NCBI RefSeq assembly: GCF_007856155.1
Contig: NZ_CP042266.1
Location: forward strand, 2,480,001 to 2,544,000
DNA length: 64,000 nucleotides
Source of the DNA: Streptomyces qinzhouensis
GTDB taxonomy: Bacteria; Actinomycetota; Actinomycetes; Streptomycetales; Streptomycetaceae
Reading direction: 5' to 3'
Part shown: one piece after another, positions 27,989 to 37,219 of the stretch
How the letters are laid out: the number at the start of each line of letters is the position of its first letter
How positions within the stretch are numbered: position 1 is the first letter of the stretch
Notes under the pieces: generated by a model
Databases searched by the model: none
The model's input: only the letters and a program-made list of their open reading frames with translations
What the model was told of the DNA's origin: nothing
Made by a program: the position numbers and the translations under genes

Positions 27989-28510
27989 TCAGGGAATGAC
28001 GACGACGGGGCGCTGTGCCCGCCGGGCCAGCCGGCCCGCGACCGAGCCGAAGATCCGTCCCACGATCCCGTGCGTCGAACCGACGACGATGGCGTCGGCC
28101 GAGTACTCCCTGCCGACCTCCTCCAGCTCATGACAGATGTCGCCACCGCGCTCCACCAGGATCCACGGGACCTCGGAGAGATAGTCGGCGCACGCCAGCT
28201 CAAGACCGAGGACCTCGGTGCGGTGGTCGGGAACGTCGACGAAGACGGGGGGCTCACAGCCCGCCCAGACCGTGGTCGGCAGCCGGTTGGCGACATGGAC
28301 GATGATCAGGCCCGAACCGGAGCGCCGGGCCATGCCGATGGCGTAGGCGAGCGCCCGCTCACTGGAGGTCGAGCCGTCGAAGCCGACGACGACGCCGTGA
28401 CGGAACGCAGGATCGCAGGAAGGGCGCACTTCTTCCGCCGCTTGCAGATCCGACAGAGGGTCGGCTACCTGCTTGCGGTCCGCGGGTTCGGGGATCTCAT
28501 GACCGGCCAT
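27989..28510 (-). CDS. Universal stress protein (UspA family)
   Basis: This 173-residue single-domain Usp has an ATP-binding fold. GVVVGFDGSTSSERALAYAI opens the alpha/beta domain at about residue 39, and ADAIVVGSTHGIVGRIFGSV with AGRLARRAQRPVVVIP carries the G-x2-G-x9-GS nucleotide motif at the C terminus. The first 38 residues are an acidic extension. It stands alone between the glmS and adpA units; such proteins usually respond to oxygen, nutrient or redox stress. Confidence 0.9.
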   Translation of the reverse strand: MAGHEIPEPADRKQVADPLSDLQAAEEVRPSCDPAFRHGVVVGFDGSTSSERALAYAIGMARRSGSGLIIVHVANRLPTTVWAGCEPPVFVDVPDHRTEVLGLELACADYLSEVPWILVERGGDICHELEEVGREYSADAIVVGSTHGIVGRIFGSVAGRLARRAQRPVVVIP

Positions 28511-29020
28511 GGGTATCTCGGCGAAGAAAGTCCTCTGTGGGATCAGCGGAAGGGGAGAACAACAGAACAGGCTGAGCGGTGCTGTGTCCGGGAATCATCT
28601 TCCCTGGCCCATACCCGTAAGGGTACGGCGACACTCCTCTCCTGCCCAGGGGCGGCCGCCCCAACCTGGCGTCCCAGGGAGCATGCCCGAGGGCGTCCTC
28701 GTTGGCAATGCCATGTGGTGCCTACAGCGGACCGGAAGCCACCGGCGGCCCGTCACCGGCCCGGCCACCGGGACCGGTCGCCGGGACCGCCGAGGGGGGT
28801 GGGGCCCGCTCGGCGGCGGGCGGGGGTGTTCGAGGGGGCCCGGCGGTCCGGAAACCGCCGTACAGCAGGTCACGGGGGAAGCGCCGGACGGCCCACCGTG
28901 TTCCGTTCGGGTGCGGTCCATGCGGTCGAGACAGCGTCTGCCGCAGTGACCGGAAGGCAACGGTCCTCGTTGGCTCCTCGGACACCCGCAGCCGTGACCG
29001 CAGCCCGGAGGAGGCTTTCC
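28511..29020. other. Intergenic region between divergent usp and small membrane protein genes
   Basis: About 510 bp without a supported gene. It should carry promoters for both flanking genes. A T-rich segment around 28596-28640 is the most promoter-like part. The long frames crossing it on either strand are low-complexity. Confidence 0.45.
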
Positions 29021-29434
29021 GTGCCGACGCACCCGTCCGCCGCCCCGCCGACCGCCTCGTCCGAGCGCACCGCCCCGTACTCCGCCCCCGCCGACACCCC
29101 TTCCTCCCCCTCCGCACCCCCGCCGGCCGGCCCCACCGCCCCCTGCCCCTTCGACGGCGGCGGCGACCCGGCCGGCGACGTCGTCCGCTGGGCCGCCTTC
29201 AGCTGCCTGCTCGTGCCGGTCGTACTCGTCGTGTACGGGGCATCCGTCGGAGGCGCCGCGACGGCGGCGCTCGGCCTGGCCGCGGTGACCGCGGCCTGCC
29301 GGGTACTGCTGCGCCATTCCGAACGCAACGCCGCCCGGGCCGCCGCGGCGGGAGCCCCGGAGCGGACCGAGCGGACCGGCGGAGAGGCCCGGCCCCGCGG
29401 CCGTCACAGCGCCGGGAGTACCACCGGCGAGTGA
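29021..29434 (+). CDS. Small membrane protein with disordered N terminus
   Basis: This 137-residue protein starts at a GTG preceded by GGAGGAGG at ideal spacing. Residues 1-55 are Pro/Ser/Ala-rich. Two hydrophobic helices follow, VVRWAAFSCLLVPVVLVVYG and GGAATAALGLAAVTAACRVL, separated by a two-residue turn, and the tail is basic (LLRHSERNAARAAA). It is probably a hairpin membrane protein with both ends cytoplasmic. It precedes adpA, from memory as in S. coelicolor. No function is known to me. Confidence 0.75.
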   Translation: MPTHPSAAPPTASSERTAPYSAPADTPSSPSAPPPAGPTAPCPFDGGGDPAGDVVRWAAFSCLLVPVVLVVYGASVGGAATAALGLAAVTAACRVLLRHSERNAARAAAAGAPERTERTGGEARPRGRHSAGSTTGE

Positions 29435-29832
29435 GCGGGATCCGGCCCGTTCGCACACCTGGACCCATATAGTTTCAGCCAACTTCACGCCATGGCGCAT
29501 CCCTTGGCGAAATGGCCTGCCAACCCCCTTGTCAGCAGGCCGGAAAGGGTCTTCGCCGACGGTGGGACCCTATGGGGACGGGCCATGCACGAGAGGCGCA
29601 CTTCCCTCACGGGCTTGCAGATGGAACGCTTCGTGATCGAATGCTTCGCGCCAAGTTGCCGGACCGACATAGCGGGGCATGCCGAACTTGTCTCGTCGGC
29701 ACCACGGGACGCAGTAGATTCGATCATGAGTATCGAAGGCTCCGGTACTCGCGCACAGCCGAGGGGAAAAGTGCAGGAGCGAACGGCCCGAAAAGAACGG
29801 GGAGACGCGAAAACCGAGGGGGGCTTAGCGTC
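29435..29832. other. Long adpA leader/promoter region
   Basis: About 400 bp separate the small membrane protein from adpA. Long untranslated leaders and AdpA autoregulation are known for adpA in Streptomyces. TAGATT at 29715-29720 is a possible -10. One frame (29492-29836) is open throughout and ends in an ATGA overlap with adpA, but its protein shows no recognisable features. Confidence 0.5.
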
Positions 29833-31014
29833 ATGAGTCAGGACTCCGCCGCACCGGAGGCAGCACGAAAGCTCTCCGGGCGTCGGCGCCGGGAAGTCGT
29901 CGCGGTACTGCTGTTCAGCGGCGGTCCCATCTTCGAGAGTTCCATACCGCTCTCGGTGTTCGGTATCGACCGCCAGGACGCCGGGGTACCCCGCTACCGA
30001 CTGCTCGTCTGCGCAGGCGAGGAGGGACCGCTGCGGACCACCGGCGGCCTCGAACTCACCGCGCCGTACGGTCTGGAAGCAATCAGCCGGGCAGGGACCG
30101 TCGTCGTCCCGGCATGGCGTTCCATCACATCACCGCCGCCGCCCGAGGCGCTCGACGCACTGCGCCGGGCCCATGAGGAAGGCGCCCGGATCGTCGGACT
30201 GTGCACGGGGGCCTTCGTGCTCGCCGCGGCCGGTCTGCTGGACGGCCGGCCGGCCACGACGCACTGGATGTACGCGCCGACGCTGGCCAAGCGGTATCCG
30301 TCCGTACATGTGGATCCGCGGGAGCTCTTCGTCGACGACGGCGATGTGCTCACTTCGGCCGGAACGGCCGCCGGAATCGACCTGTGTTTGCACATCGTGC
30401 GTACTGATCACGGTACGGAGGCCGCCGGGGCGCTTGCCCGCAGGCTGGTCGTCCCGCCGCGGCGCAGCGGCGGGCAGGAACGCTATCTGGACAGGTCTTT
30501 ACCAGAGGAAATCGGGTCGGACCCGCTGGCCGAGGTCGTCTCGTGGGCGCTGGAGCACCTTCACGAACAGTTCGATGTGGAGACTCTGGCGGCCCGGGCG
30601 TACATGAGCCGCCGCACGTTCGACCGGCGATTCCGTTCCCTGACCGGCAGTGCGCCGCTCCAGTGGCTGATCACCCAGCGGGTGCTCCAGGCCCAGCGGC
30701 TGCTGGAGACCTCGGACTACTCGGTGGACGAGGTCGCGGGCCGCTGCGGCTTCCGGTCGCCGGTGGCGCTGCGGGGCCACTTCCGGCGTCAGCTCGGCTC
30801 GTCCCCGGCCGCCTACCGGGCGGCGTACCGGGTCCGGCGCCCCCAGGGCGAACCGGCTCCGCCTTCGATGGTCGAGTCCGTGGTTCCGTCACAGGCCAGA
30901 CGGGCCCCGGGCGGCCCGCCGGGGCTGCCGCCGGAGCTGGGAAAGCCCTCGCACGGCGCTTATGCGGCAGGACCGGGGCGCCCGAGTCTGCCGGGCCAGC
31001 GGAGTGCGCCATAA
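29833..31014 (+). CDS. adpA: AdpA, AraC-family master regulator of development (TTA-containing)
   Basis: This 393-residue regulator has an N-terminal DJ-1/PfpI-like dimerisation domain (VAVLLFSGGPIFESSIPLSV, GLCTGAFVLAAAGLLDGRP) and a C-terminal AraC/XylS DNA-binding domain with two helix-turn-helices (FDVETLAARAYMSRRTFDRR, VDEVAGRCGFRSPVALRGHF). The leucine codon at 30499-30501, codon 223, is TTA. It sits in the linker between the domains, in DRSLPEE, so translation needs the bldA tRNA, as established for adpA/bldH. AdpA activates aerial growth and antibiotic genes. The C-terminal 60 residues are Pro/Gly-rich and variable. ornA follows 9 bp later. Confidence 0.96.
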   Translation: MSQDSAAPEAARKLSGRRRREVVAVLLFSGGPIFESSIPLSVFGIDRQDAGVPRYRLLVCAGEEGPLRTTGGLELTAPYGLEAISRAGTVVVPAWRSITSPPPPEALDALRRAHEEGARIVGLCTGAFVLAAAGLLDGRPATTHWMYAPTLAKRYPSVHVDPRELFVDDGDVLTSAGTAAGIDLCLHIVRTDHGTEAAGALARRLVVPPRRSGGQERYLDRSLPEEIGSDPLAEVVSWALEHLHEQFDVETLAARAYMSRRTFDRRFRSLTGSAPLQWLITQRVLQAQRLLETSDYSVDEVAGRCGFRSPVALRGHFRRQLGSSPAAYRAAYRVRRPQGEPAPPSMVESVVPSQARRAPGGPPGLPPELGKPSHGAYAAGPGRPSLPGQRSAP

Positions 31015-31023
31015 AGTGGACGC

Positions 31024-31626
31024 ATGAACGATCGCATGGTGTGGATCGACTGCGAGATGACCGGGCTCTCGCTGGCCGACGACGCACTCATTGAGGTGGC
31101 CGCACTGGTCACCGACTCGGAACTGAACGTGCTCGGTGAAGGGGTGGACATCGTGATCCGCCCACCGGACGCGGCGCTGGAGACCATGCCCGAGGTGGTG
31201 CGGCAGATGCACACCGCCTCGGGTCTCCTCGGCGAACTCGCCGGGGGGACCACCCTGGCCGATGCCGAGGCCCAGGTCCTGGCGTATATCCGCGAGCATG
31301 TGAAGGAGCCCCGTAAGGCCCCGCTCTGCGGGAACTCGGTGGGCACGGACCGCGGCTTCCTGGCCCGGGACATGTCCGCGCTGGAGCAGTACCTCCACTA
31401 CCGGATCGTGGACGTCTCCTCGGTGAAGGAGCTGGCCAGGCGCTGGTACCCGAGGGCGTACTTCAACAGTCCCGAGAAGAACGGCAACCACCGGGCGCTG
31501 GCGGATATCCGCGAGTCCATCGCCGAGCTGCGGTACTACCGCGAGGCGGTCTTCGTACCGCAGCCCGGCCCGGACTCCGAGACCGCGAAGGCGATCGCGG
31601 CGAAGCATGTGGTGTCCTCGGGCTGA
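31024..31626 (+). CDS. orn: Oligoribonuclease
   Basis: This 200-residue DEDDh 3'-5' exonuclease degrades di- to penta-ribonucleotides and pGpG from c-di-GMP breakdown. The exonuclease motifs are [10 protein letters not shown] (Asp, Glu), [16 protein letters not shown] (Asp) and [20 protein letters not shown] (His, Asp). It sits right after adpA, as in S. coelicolor ornA. This pairs well with the c-di-GMP enzyme encoded at 60.2-62.0 kb. Confidence 0.96.
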   Translation: MNDRMVWIDCEMTGLSLADDALIEVAALVTDSELNVLGEGVDIVIRPPDAALETMPEVVRQMHTASGLLGELAGGTTLADAEAQVLAYIREHVKEPRKAPLCGNSVGTDRGFLARDMSALEQYLHYRIVDVSSVKELARRWYPRAYFNSPEKNGNHRALADIRESIAELRYYREAVFVPQPGPDSETAKAIAAKHVVSSG

Positions 31627-31755
31627 CCGGCCCGAGAGGTACCTGTTCGGACGGGTTCGTCCGGAGTCGGACCGGGGGCGGGAAAACCCTGGTACGAGCA
31701 CCCTCCGGAACCCTGTACACTTTTTCTCGGCCGGTCGGAAAAGCGACCGGTCATG

Positions 31756-31828
31756 GTGGGTGTAGCTCAGCTGGCAGAGCACCTGGTTGTGGTCCAGGAT
31801 GTCGCGGGTTCAAGTCCCGTCACTCACC
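31756..31828 (+). tRNA. tRNA-His (anticodon GTG)
   Basis: The cloverleaf has acceptor stem GTGGGTG (31756-31762) with CACTCAC (31821-31827). The D arm is GCTC...GAGC, and the anticodon stem CCTGG/CCAGG frames the loop TTGTGGT with anticodon GTG at 31789-31791. The T arm contains GGGTTCAAGTCCC. G31755 can provide the G-1 that pairs with C31828, typical of tRNA-His. TACACT at 31716-31721 is a suitable -10. Confidence 0.97.
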
Positions 31829-31837
31829 CTGCAGGGT

Positions 31838-31871
31838 GCAAGGGCCCCGGTCTTCGGACCGGGGCCCTTGC
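31838..31871 (+). terminator. Intrinsic terminator after tRNA-His
   Basis: GCAAGGGCCCCGGTC (31838-31852) pairs perfectly over 15 bp with 31857-31871 around a TTCG tetraloop and is followed by CGTTTT. Confidence 0.92.
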
Positions 31872-32036
31872 CGTTTTCAGAGCTCTTGCCGCTGTCCGTC
31901 CGGGGGCGGTACGGGGGGCAGCACCCGTACCGAGGCACCGGCGAGCGGGATGGAGCCGGCGGGCCCGGGGCCGGACGATGGCAGGGGGACCGCTGCCGCA
32001 CGGGGCCGGGGTCGGGATGCACGGAGGTACGGAGGG

Positions 32037-32369
32037 ATGGCGGCCTTCTGGGACGGTCCTGGTCCGGTCTGCCGCTCGGTCGCGACGGCGGCGCTCCTGG
32101 CCGTCGCGGCCGGGACGGCGCTCCCACTGGGTCCGGTGCGGGCCGCGACCGGGCCCGAGGCGCAGTCCCCGCCCCACCGGGTGTGGTGGGCGGGCGGGGC
32201 GGAGACCGCGCGGGCCGTTCCGGCGCCCCCGCAGCCGGAAACGAAGGCGCGCGCCCCGGTCGGAATGTGGGGGGATGGGGAACCGACCGGGACGCGCGGT
32301 GGGGGGTGTGGTGCGGATGGTTCGTCGAGTGCCCCCGAGGGGGGTGCACAGCACGTTACCGGGCCGTGA
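32037..32369 (+). CDS. Possible small secreted protein
   Basis: This predicted protein is 110 residues with GGAGG at 9-bp spacing. It begins MAAFWDGPGPVCRSVATAAL and continues LAVAAGTALPLGPVRAATG, a plausible signal peptide with cleavage after RAA or VRA. The mature part is short, rich in Gly/Pro/Ala and without domains. Support is limited to the ribosome site and signal-like segment; other frames here are also open. The flanks 31872-32036 and 32370-32615 hold no gene; the latter has a direct repeat GGGGGTCCGGA near 32451 and 32471. Confidence 0.4.
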   Translation: MAAFWDGPGPVCRSVATAALLAVAAGTALPLGPVRAATGPEAQSPPHRVWWAGGAETARAVPAPPQPETKARAPVGMWGDGEPTGTRGGGCGADGSSSAPEGGAQHVTGP

Positions 32370-32615
32370 AGAAACGGAGCGGGCATTCCGGGCGGAGACC
32401 GTAGTTCTTAGGGCACCGTTAAGGGCCTCATCGGAACCTGTTAACCCAGAGGGGGTCCGGACCTGCTCCAGGGGGTCCGGAGGCGGACCTCCCGGGGCCC
32501 GGCGGAGCGGCCGGCGGGCGGCTGCGGAGTCCGGGGAGGCGGCGCCGGGACGGACCCGGGGCCGACGGTTCCGGACGGTCCGCGGTGCGGCGGTCCTGGC
32601 GGCCGGTCCGGAAGC

Positions 32616-34036
32616 TCAGATGTCGCCGCGAACGCGGCGTCCCGCCGAGATCAGGGTACGGCGTCGGTCCGGCACCCGGTGACCGCCCCGGCGGCGCTCC
32701 TCGGGGTCGGCGGCGCGGGTGTCCAGTCCGATCCAGATCCGCACTTCGGTGCCGCCGAGCACCGAGCTGCCGATGCGGACGTCCCCGCCGGTCGACTCGG
32801 CGACCCGGCGGACGATGTCGAGACCGAGTCCGGTGGAGCCGTCGCGGCCGCCGCTGTTGCCGCGGGCCAGTGCGGCGGCCGGATCGGCGATACCGGGTCC
32901 CGCGTCGGAGACCAGCACGATCACCGCGTCCTCGCCGTTGTGGACGTCGACGGAGAAGGCGGTTCCCTCCGGGGTGTGGCGGAAGACATTGCCGAGCAGG
33001 GCGTCGAGCGCGGCGGCCAGTTCGGGGCGGCCGACCGGTATCCGCACCGGCCGCTCGACCCCCGCGACCCGCACCCGGCGGCCCTCGTCCTCCGCCAGCG
33101 CCGACCAGAAGTCCATCCGTTCCCGAACCACCTCGGCGGCGTCACAGCCCGCGCCGGTCCCGACCGCGGTGGTCTGCGGTTTGGCCTCGCGCGCGGTGCG
33201 GATGATGATGTCGACCTCCCGCTCCAGCTGCTCGACGGCGGCCCTGGTCTGCTCGGCGGCGGGCCCGTCGCCGAGGGACGCGGCGTTCAGCCGCAGCACG
33301 GTCAGCGGGGTGCGGAGCCGGTGGGAGAGATCGGCGGCGAGTTCCCGCTCGTTGGCCAGGAGCTGGACGACCTGGTCGGCCATGGCGTTGAAGGCGATGG
33401 CGGCGGACCGCAGCTCCTTCGGGCCCTCTTCGGGGACCCGGGCGCCGAGCTGCCCCTCCCCCAGCTCATGGGCGGCGCCGGCCAGCTTCTGAGCGGAGCG
33501 GACCATCCGTACGCCCAGCCGGTCGGCCACCGCGACCGAGCCCACGATCAGCGCGAGCCCGACACCGGCCAGCATCAGCCAGGCGGTGGTGACCCCCCGG
33601 CTGGTCTCGGCGTTCGGAACGTACACCTCGACGATGGCGACCTTGTCGTTCCGCAGATGGATGGGCTGGATCAGCGCGGTACCGCCGGTCACCTTGGTGG
33701 TGGAGGCCCGGACCAGCCGCTGGGCGAAATCGTGGTCGGCGCGTCCGGCGCGGGGCGTGCCGATGTCCACGGGGGCCGGCAGACCGGCGTCGGGGTCGGC
33801 GGGGATATGGACGGACATCCGGCCGGTCATACCCATCTCGGTGGCCTGGAGGGCCACTTCCAGCGGCGCGCGTTCGGTGGTGATGGACAGGATCGGAAAG
33901 AGGCCGGCCGCATGGCGCTCGGCGTTGCTGAGCGCCCGGTCCCGCGCCATCTCCTTGATCACGAGACCCAGTGGTACGGCGAAGGCGACCACGACCATCA
34001 CGGTGACGGCCAGTGCGACCTTGACCAGCGCCCATC

Positions 34037-34040
<4 letters not shown>
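32616..34040 (-). CDS. Two-component sensor histidine kinase
   Basis: This 474-residue membrane kinase has a first membrane helix, VALAVTVMVVVAFAVPLGLV, an extracytoplasmic sensor domain of about 120 residues and a second helix, AWLMLAGVGLALIVGSVAVA. A HAMP-like linker follows, then the dimerisation/phosphoacceptor helix with LAADLSHRLRTPLTVLRL and a catalytic domain with LLGNVFRHTPEG (N box), DAGPGIAD (G1) and GSTGLGLDIVRRV (G2). It overlaps the upstream response regulator gene by ATGA. The signal is unknown. Confidence 0.94.
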
Positions 34041-34759
<719 letters not shown>

Positions 34760-34913
34760 GACCGGCACCGTACGCCATTCGGGGGACCCCGGTCCCCCTC
34801 CGGCCCTCTCCGTTCACGCCTCGGACGTGGCAGGGAGCGGGAGTTGACGGCCGGTGCGGTGATCCGGAGCAGGGCGATCCTCTTGGGGACAGGGGAGGGG
34901 TGTGTGGTGCAGT

Positions 34914-35546
34914 ATGGCCCCGATGCGTAGAGGACTTGTACATGCCATAGCGTGGACGCTGTCCACCGGGGCGGCGGTCACGCTGTCGTGGTGGGGCGTT
35001 CACACGGTGATGTCGGGAACCGCGTACGACCGGCCGCGCGCCCTGCCGATCAACGCCGGGGAAGACCCCACCACCCAGGCGAAGCCCCGGGTCTCCGCCA
35101 CCCACCGGCCGCAGCCGGTCCCGGATGTCCGCCCTTCGAAGACCTCGGACACCCCCGGGTCGCGGATCACGGAAGACACACCCCGGACGCCCGGTGGCGG
35201 CGGCGACAGTGGCGGCAGCGGTGACGGCGGTAAACCGGACACCCCCTCGGGCCGTCCCGACGGCGGCTCACGCCCCTCCAGCACCTCGCCCACCCCGGTG
35301 AGCAGCAAGCCGACGGGCACGGTCAAGGGCCAGACGGTCGACGGCGGACAGGTGCTGTTCGATGTGGGCCCGGCTTCGGCGGAGCTGCTGTCGGCGACCC
35401 CGAACGAGGGCTGGCGGATGGACGTCTACAAGGAGACGACCTTTATCCGGGTGGTCTTCACCAGCGATACCCGCGAGATCTCGGTGTTCTGCATCTGGAA
35501 CGGGCATCCGCCGCGCTTCGACTTCGACGAGCGCAAGGCGCCGTAG
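34914..35546 (+). CDS. Membrane-anchored or secreted protein with disordered linker
   Basis: The protein is about 210 residues. An N-terminal helix, LVHAIAWTLSTGAAVTLSWW, would be a signal anchor. A long Pro/Thr/Ser/Gly-rich linker follows (about residues 60-130), then a compact C-terminal domain, VDGGQVLFDVGPASAELLSA, GWRMDVYKETTFIRVVFTSD and REISVFCIWNGHPPRFDFDE. The domain is conserved in style but unknown to me. The gene is divergent from the two-component system, so it may be a target of it. The start could be GTG 34902, ATG 34914 or ATG 34923; AGGGGAGGGG lies at 34891-34900. Confidence 0.75.
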   Translation: MAPMRRGLVHAIAWTLSTGAAVTLSWWGVHTVMSGTAYDRPRALPINAGEDPTTQAKPRVSATHRPQPVPDVRPSKTSDTPGSRITEDTPRTPGGGGDSGGSGDGGKPDTPSGRPDGGSRPSSTSPTPVSSKPTGTVKGQTVDGGQVLFDVGPASAELLSATPNEGWRMDVYKETTFIRVVFTSDTREISVFCIWNGHPPRFDFDERKAP

Positions 35547-35556
35547 GTCCGGGCGT

Positions 35557-36447
35557 TCAGTCGAAGGCGCCCGGCGGCGGGGACGGGGAAGGGCGGGCCG
35601 TGGCGTCGGTGACGGCGGGCGCGCCGCCGGTGAAATCGGCGAGCGTACGGCCGTGCTCGACCCGGCCCGGATGGGGGTCGCTCGCGATCCGGCGGGTCAG
35701 TTCGGCGATCGGCAGTTCGCCCGCCGCGCCGACCAGGACCGCGTTGCCGAAGCGGCGGCCGCGCAGTACGGCCGGGTCGGCGGCGAGGGCCAGTTCCGGG
35801 AAGACCGCGGCCGCCGTGGCGACCTGGCCGCGCAGATGGACCAGCGGACCGCCGTCGGTGATGTTCGCCGCGTACCAGCCGCCCGGTTTGAGGACCCGGC
35901 GGACCTCGCCGAGGAATTCCGTACTCGTCAGATGGGCCGGGGTGCGCGCCCCGGCGAAGACGTCCGCGATCACCAGATCGGCCCAGGCGTCCGGGATCCG
36001 GCCCAGGGCGGCCCGGGCGTCCGCGGTCCTGACCCGGATCCGGGCCCGGGAGTCGAGCGGCAGCCGGGTCCGGACGAACTCCACCAGCGCCCCGTCCAGC
36101 TCGGCGATCTGCTGGGTGGAGCGGGGGCGGGTGGCCGCGATGTAGCGGGCGAGGGTGAAGGCCCCGCCGCCCAGGTGGAGGGCGTGCACCGGCCGGCCGG
36201 GCGGTGCGGCGAGATCGGCGATATGGCCGAGCCGCCGCTGGTAGGCGAAGGAGAGCCGCTCCGGGTCGTCCAGGTCCACATGGGACTGGGGCGCCCCGTC
36301 GACCAGCAGTGTCCAGGCCCGGGGCCGCTCCGGGTCGGGCACCAGTTCGGCCGTGCCGCCGCCCACGGCGGCGGCGAGGTCCTCCGCGGGCCCGGACCCG
36401 GACCCGGGCTCGGATCCGCCGCCGCGCCGCCGTCTGCTCTTCTTCAT
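35557..36447 (-). CDS. Spermidine synthase-like protein
   Basis: This 296-residue soluble protein has a Rossmann methyltransferase-like fold of the spermidine synthase type. After a basic, Gly-Ser-rich N terminus it reads LLVDGAPQSHVDLDDPERLS, GRPVHALHLGGGAFTLARYI and STQQIAELDGALVEFVRTRL, then DLVIADVFAGARTPAHLTST. The acidic catalytic Asp of true aminopropyltransferases is replaced in context by DVFAGA, so polyamine synthesis is not certain. These short SpeE-like proteins are common in actinobacteria and poorly characterised. It is convergent with the preceding gene, with only 10 bp between stops. Confidence 0.82.
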   Translation of the reverse strand: MKKSRRRRGGGSEPGSGSGPAEDLAAAVGGGTAELVPDPERPRAWTLLVDGAPQSHVDLDDPERLSFAYQRRLGHIADLAAPPGRPVHALHLGGGAFTLARYIAATRPRSTQQIAELDGALVEFVRTRLPLDSRARIRVRTADARAALGRIPDAWADLVIADVFAGARTPAHLTSTEFLGEVRRVLKPGGWYAANITDGGPLVHLRGQVATAAAVFPELALAADPAVLRGRRFGNAVLVGAAGELPIAELTRRIASDPHPGRVEHGRTLADFTGGAPAVTDATARPSPSPPPGAFD

Positions 36448-36553
36448 CCGCTCATTATCGGCCCCCGTCCGGCCGCCGCCTGCGAAGAAGCGTTTCCTCC
36501 GGGGTATCCGGCCGGACCGTGGAACTGCTCGGGGGGTACGGGCTCCGCCGGGC

Positions 36554-37018
36554 TCAGGTGCAGCGGTCCACGACTTCGATCAGCCGGGCGGCCTCGCCGA
36601 GTGCCTCCCGCAGCACCGCGGGGTCGGTGACCCGCTCGGCTCCCTCGGGCGGCAGCAGCCAGCCGCCGGGGCCCGGCCGCGGGGTCTCCGTACAAGCACT
36701 GCCCGGGACGTCCCAGCCGTCCGCCGTGCCGGGCGGTACCAGAAACCCGAGGGTGTCGCAGGTGCCGTCGTGCAGCACCGGGCCGACCGCGGGGGCGGCC
36801 GTCCGCCGCAGGATGTCCACGGCCTCCAGACCCTGCCGGGTGGGGACGGTCACCAGATCGCACGGCTCGGGGGCGGGCCCGCCGGGGCCGTCCGGTCCGC
36901 CGCCGGGGGCCGCGCCCCGGCCCTCGTTCTCCTCGGCGTCCACGGCCCTGCGGACACCGCCGCCGACGTTGGTCTCCATGCCGGCCTCCAACAAGAGGAT
37001 CCCCTCCTCGTACACCAC
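36554..37018 (-). CDS. Conserved hypothetical protein
   Basis: This predicted protein is 154 residues. Notable parts are CDLVTVPTRQGLEAVDILRR, GPVLHDGTCDTLGFLVPPGT, GWDVPGSACTETPRPGPGGW and a C-terminal helix LREALGEAARLIEVVDRCT. The pattern of 'VPPG...WDVPGSACT' recurs in Streptomyces proteins next to XRE regulators, from memory. It has several cysteines but no known catalytic motif. The GTG start is uncertain; an internal ATG lies at 36979. It is divergent from the XRE/TPR regulator. Confidence 0.6.
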   Translation of the reverse strand: MVYEEGILLLEAGMETNVGGGVRRAVDAEENEGRGAAPGGGPDGPGGPAPEPCDLVTVPTRQGLEAVDILRRTAAPAVGPVLHDGTCDTLGFLVPPGTADGWDVPGSACTETPRPGPGGWLLPPEGAERVTDPAVLREALGEAARLIEVVDRCT

Positions 37019-37219
37019 GAGGCACGGACTGCGCCTCCAAGAAGTTCAACGCCCCAACGCGTCAAGGGCTACGGCAACACTCCGCCGCAAAGGATGGCAG
37101 TTCATGGCAGATCCGGGGGGAGTTATCCCTTTTGTAGCCAAAGTCCCGGTGAACCACCCTCCGCAGCCGGTACGTTCGGCCTCGCCGGGAACAACGGTGC
37201 ACCAAGAGAGGGCTCGGCC

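Noticed and set aside
29492..29836. 114-codon frame ending in an ATGA overlap with adpA
   Set aside because: The coupling looks attractive, but the translation has no domain, signal or known relative, and adpA is known for a long untranslated leader.
31836..32036. Upstream extension of the small secreted protein frame
   Set aside because: It runs through the tRNA-His terminator hairpin; the ATG at 32037 with GGAGG is the first sensible start.
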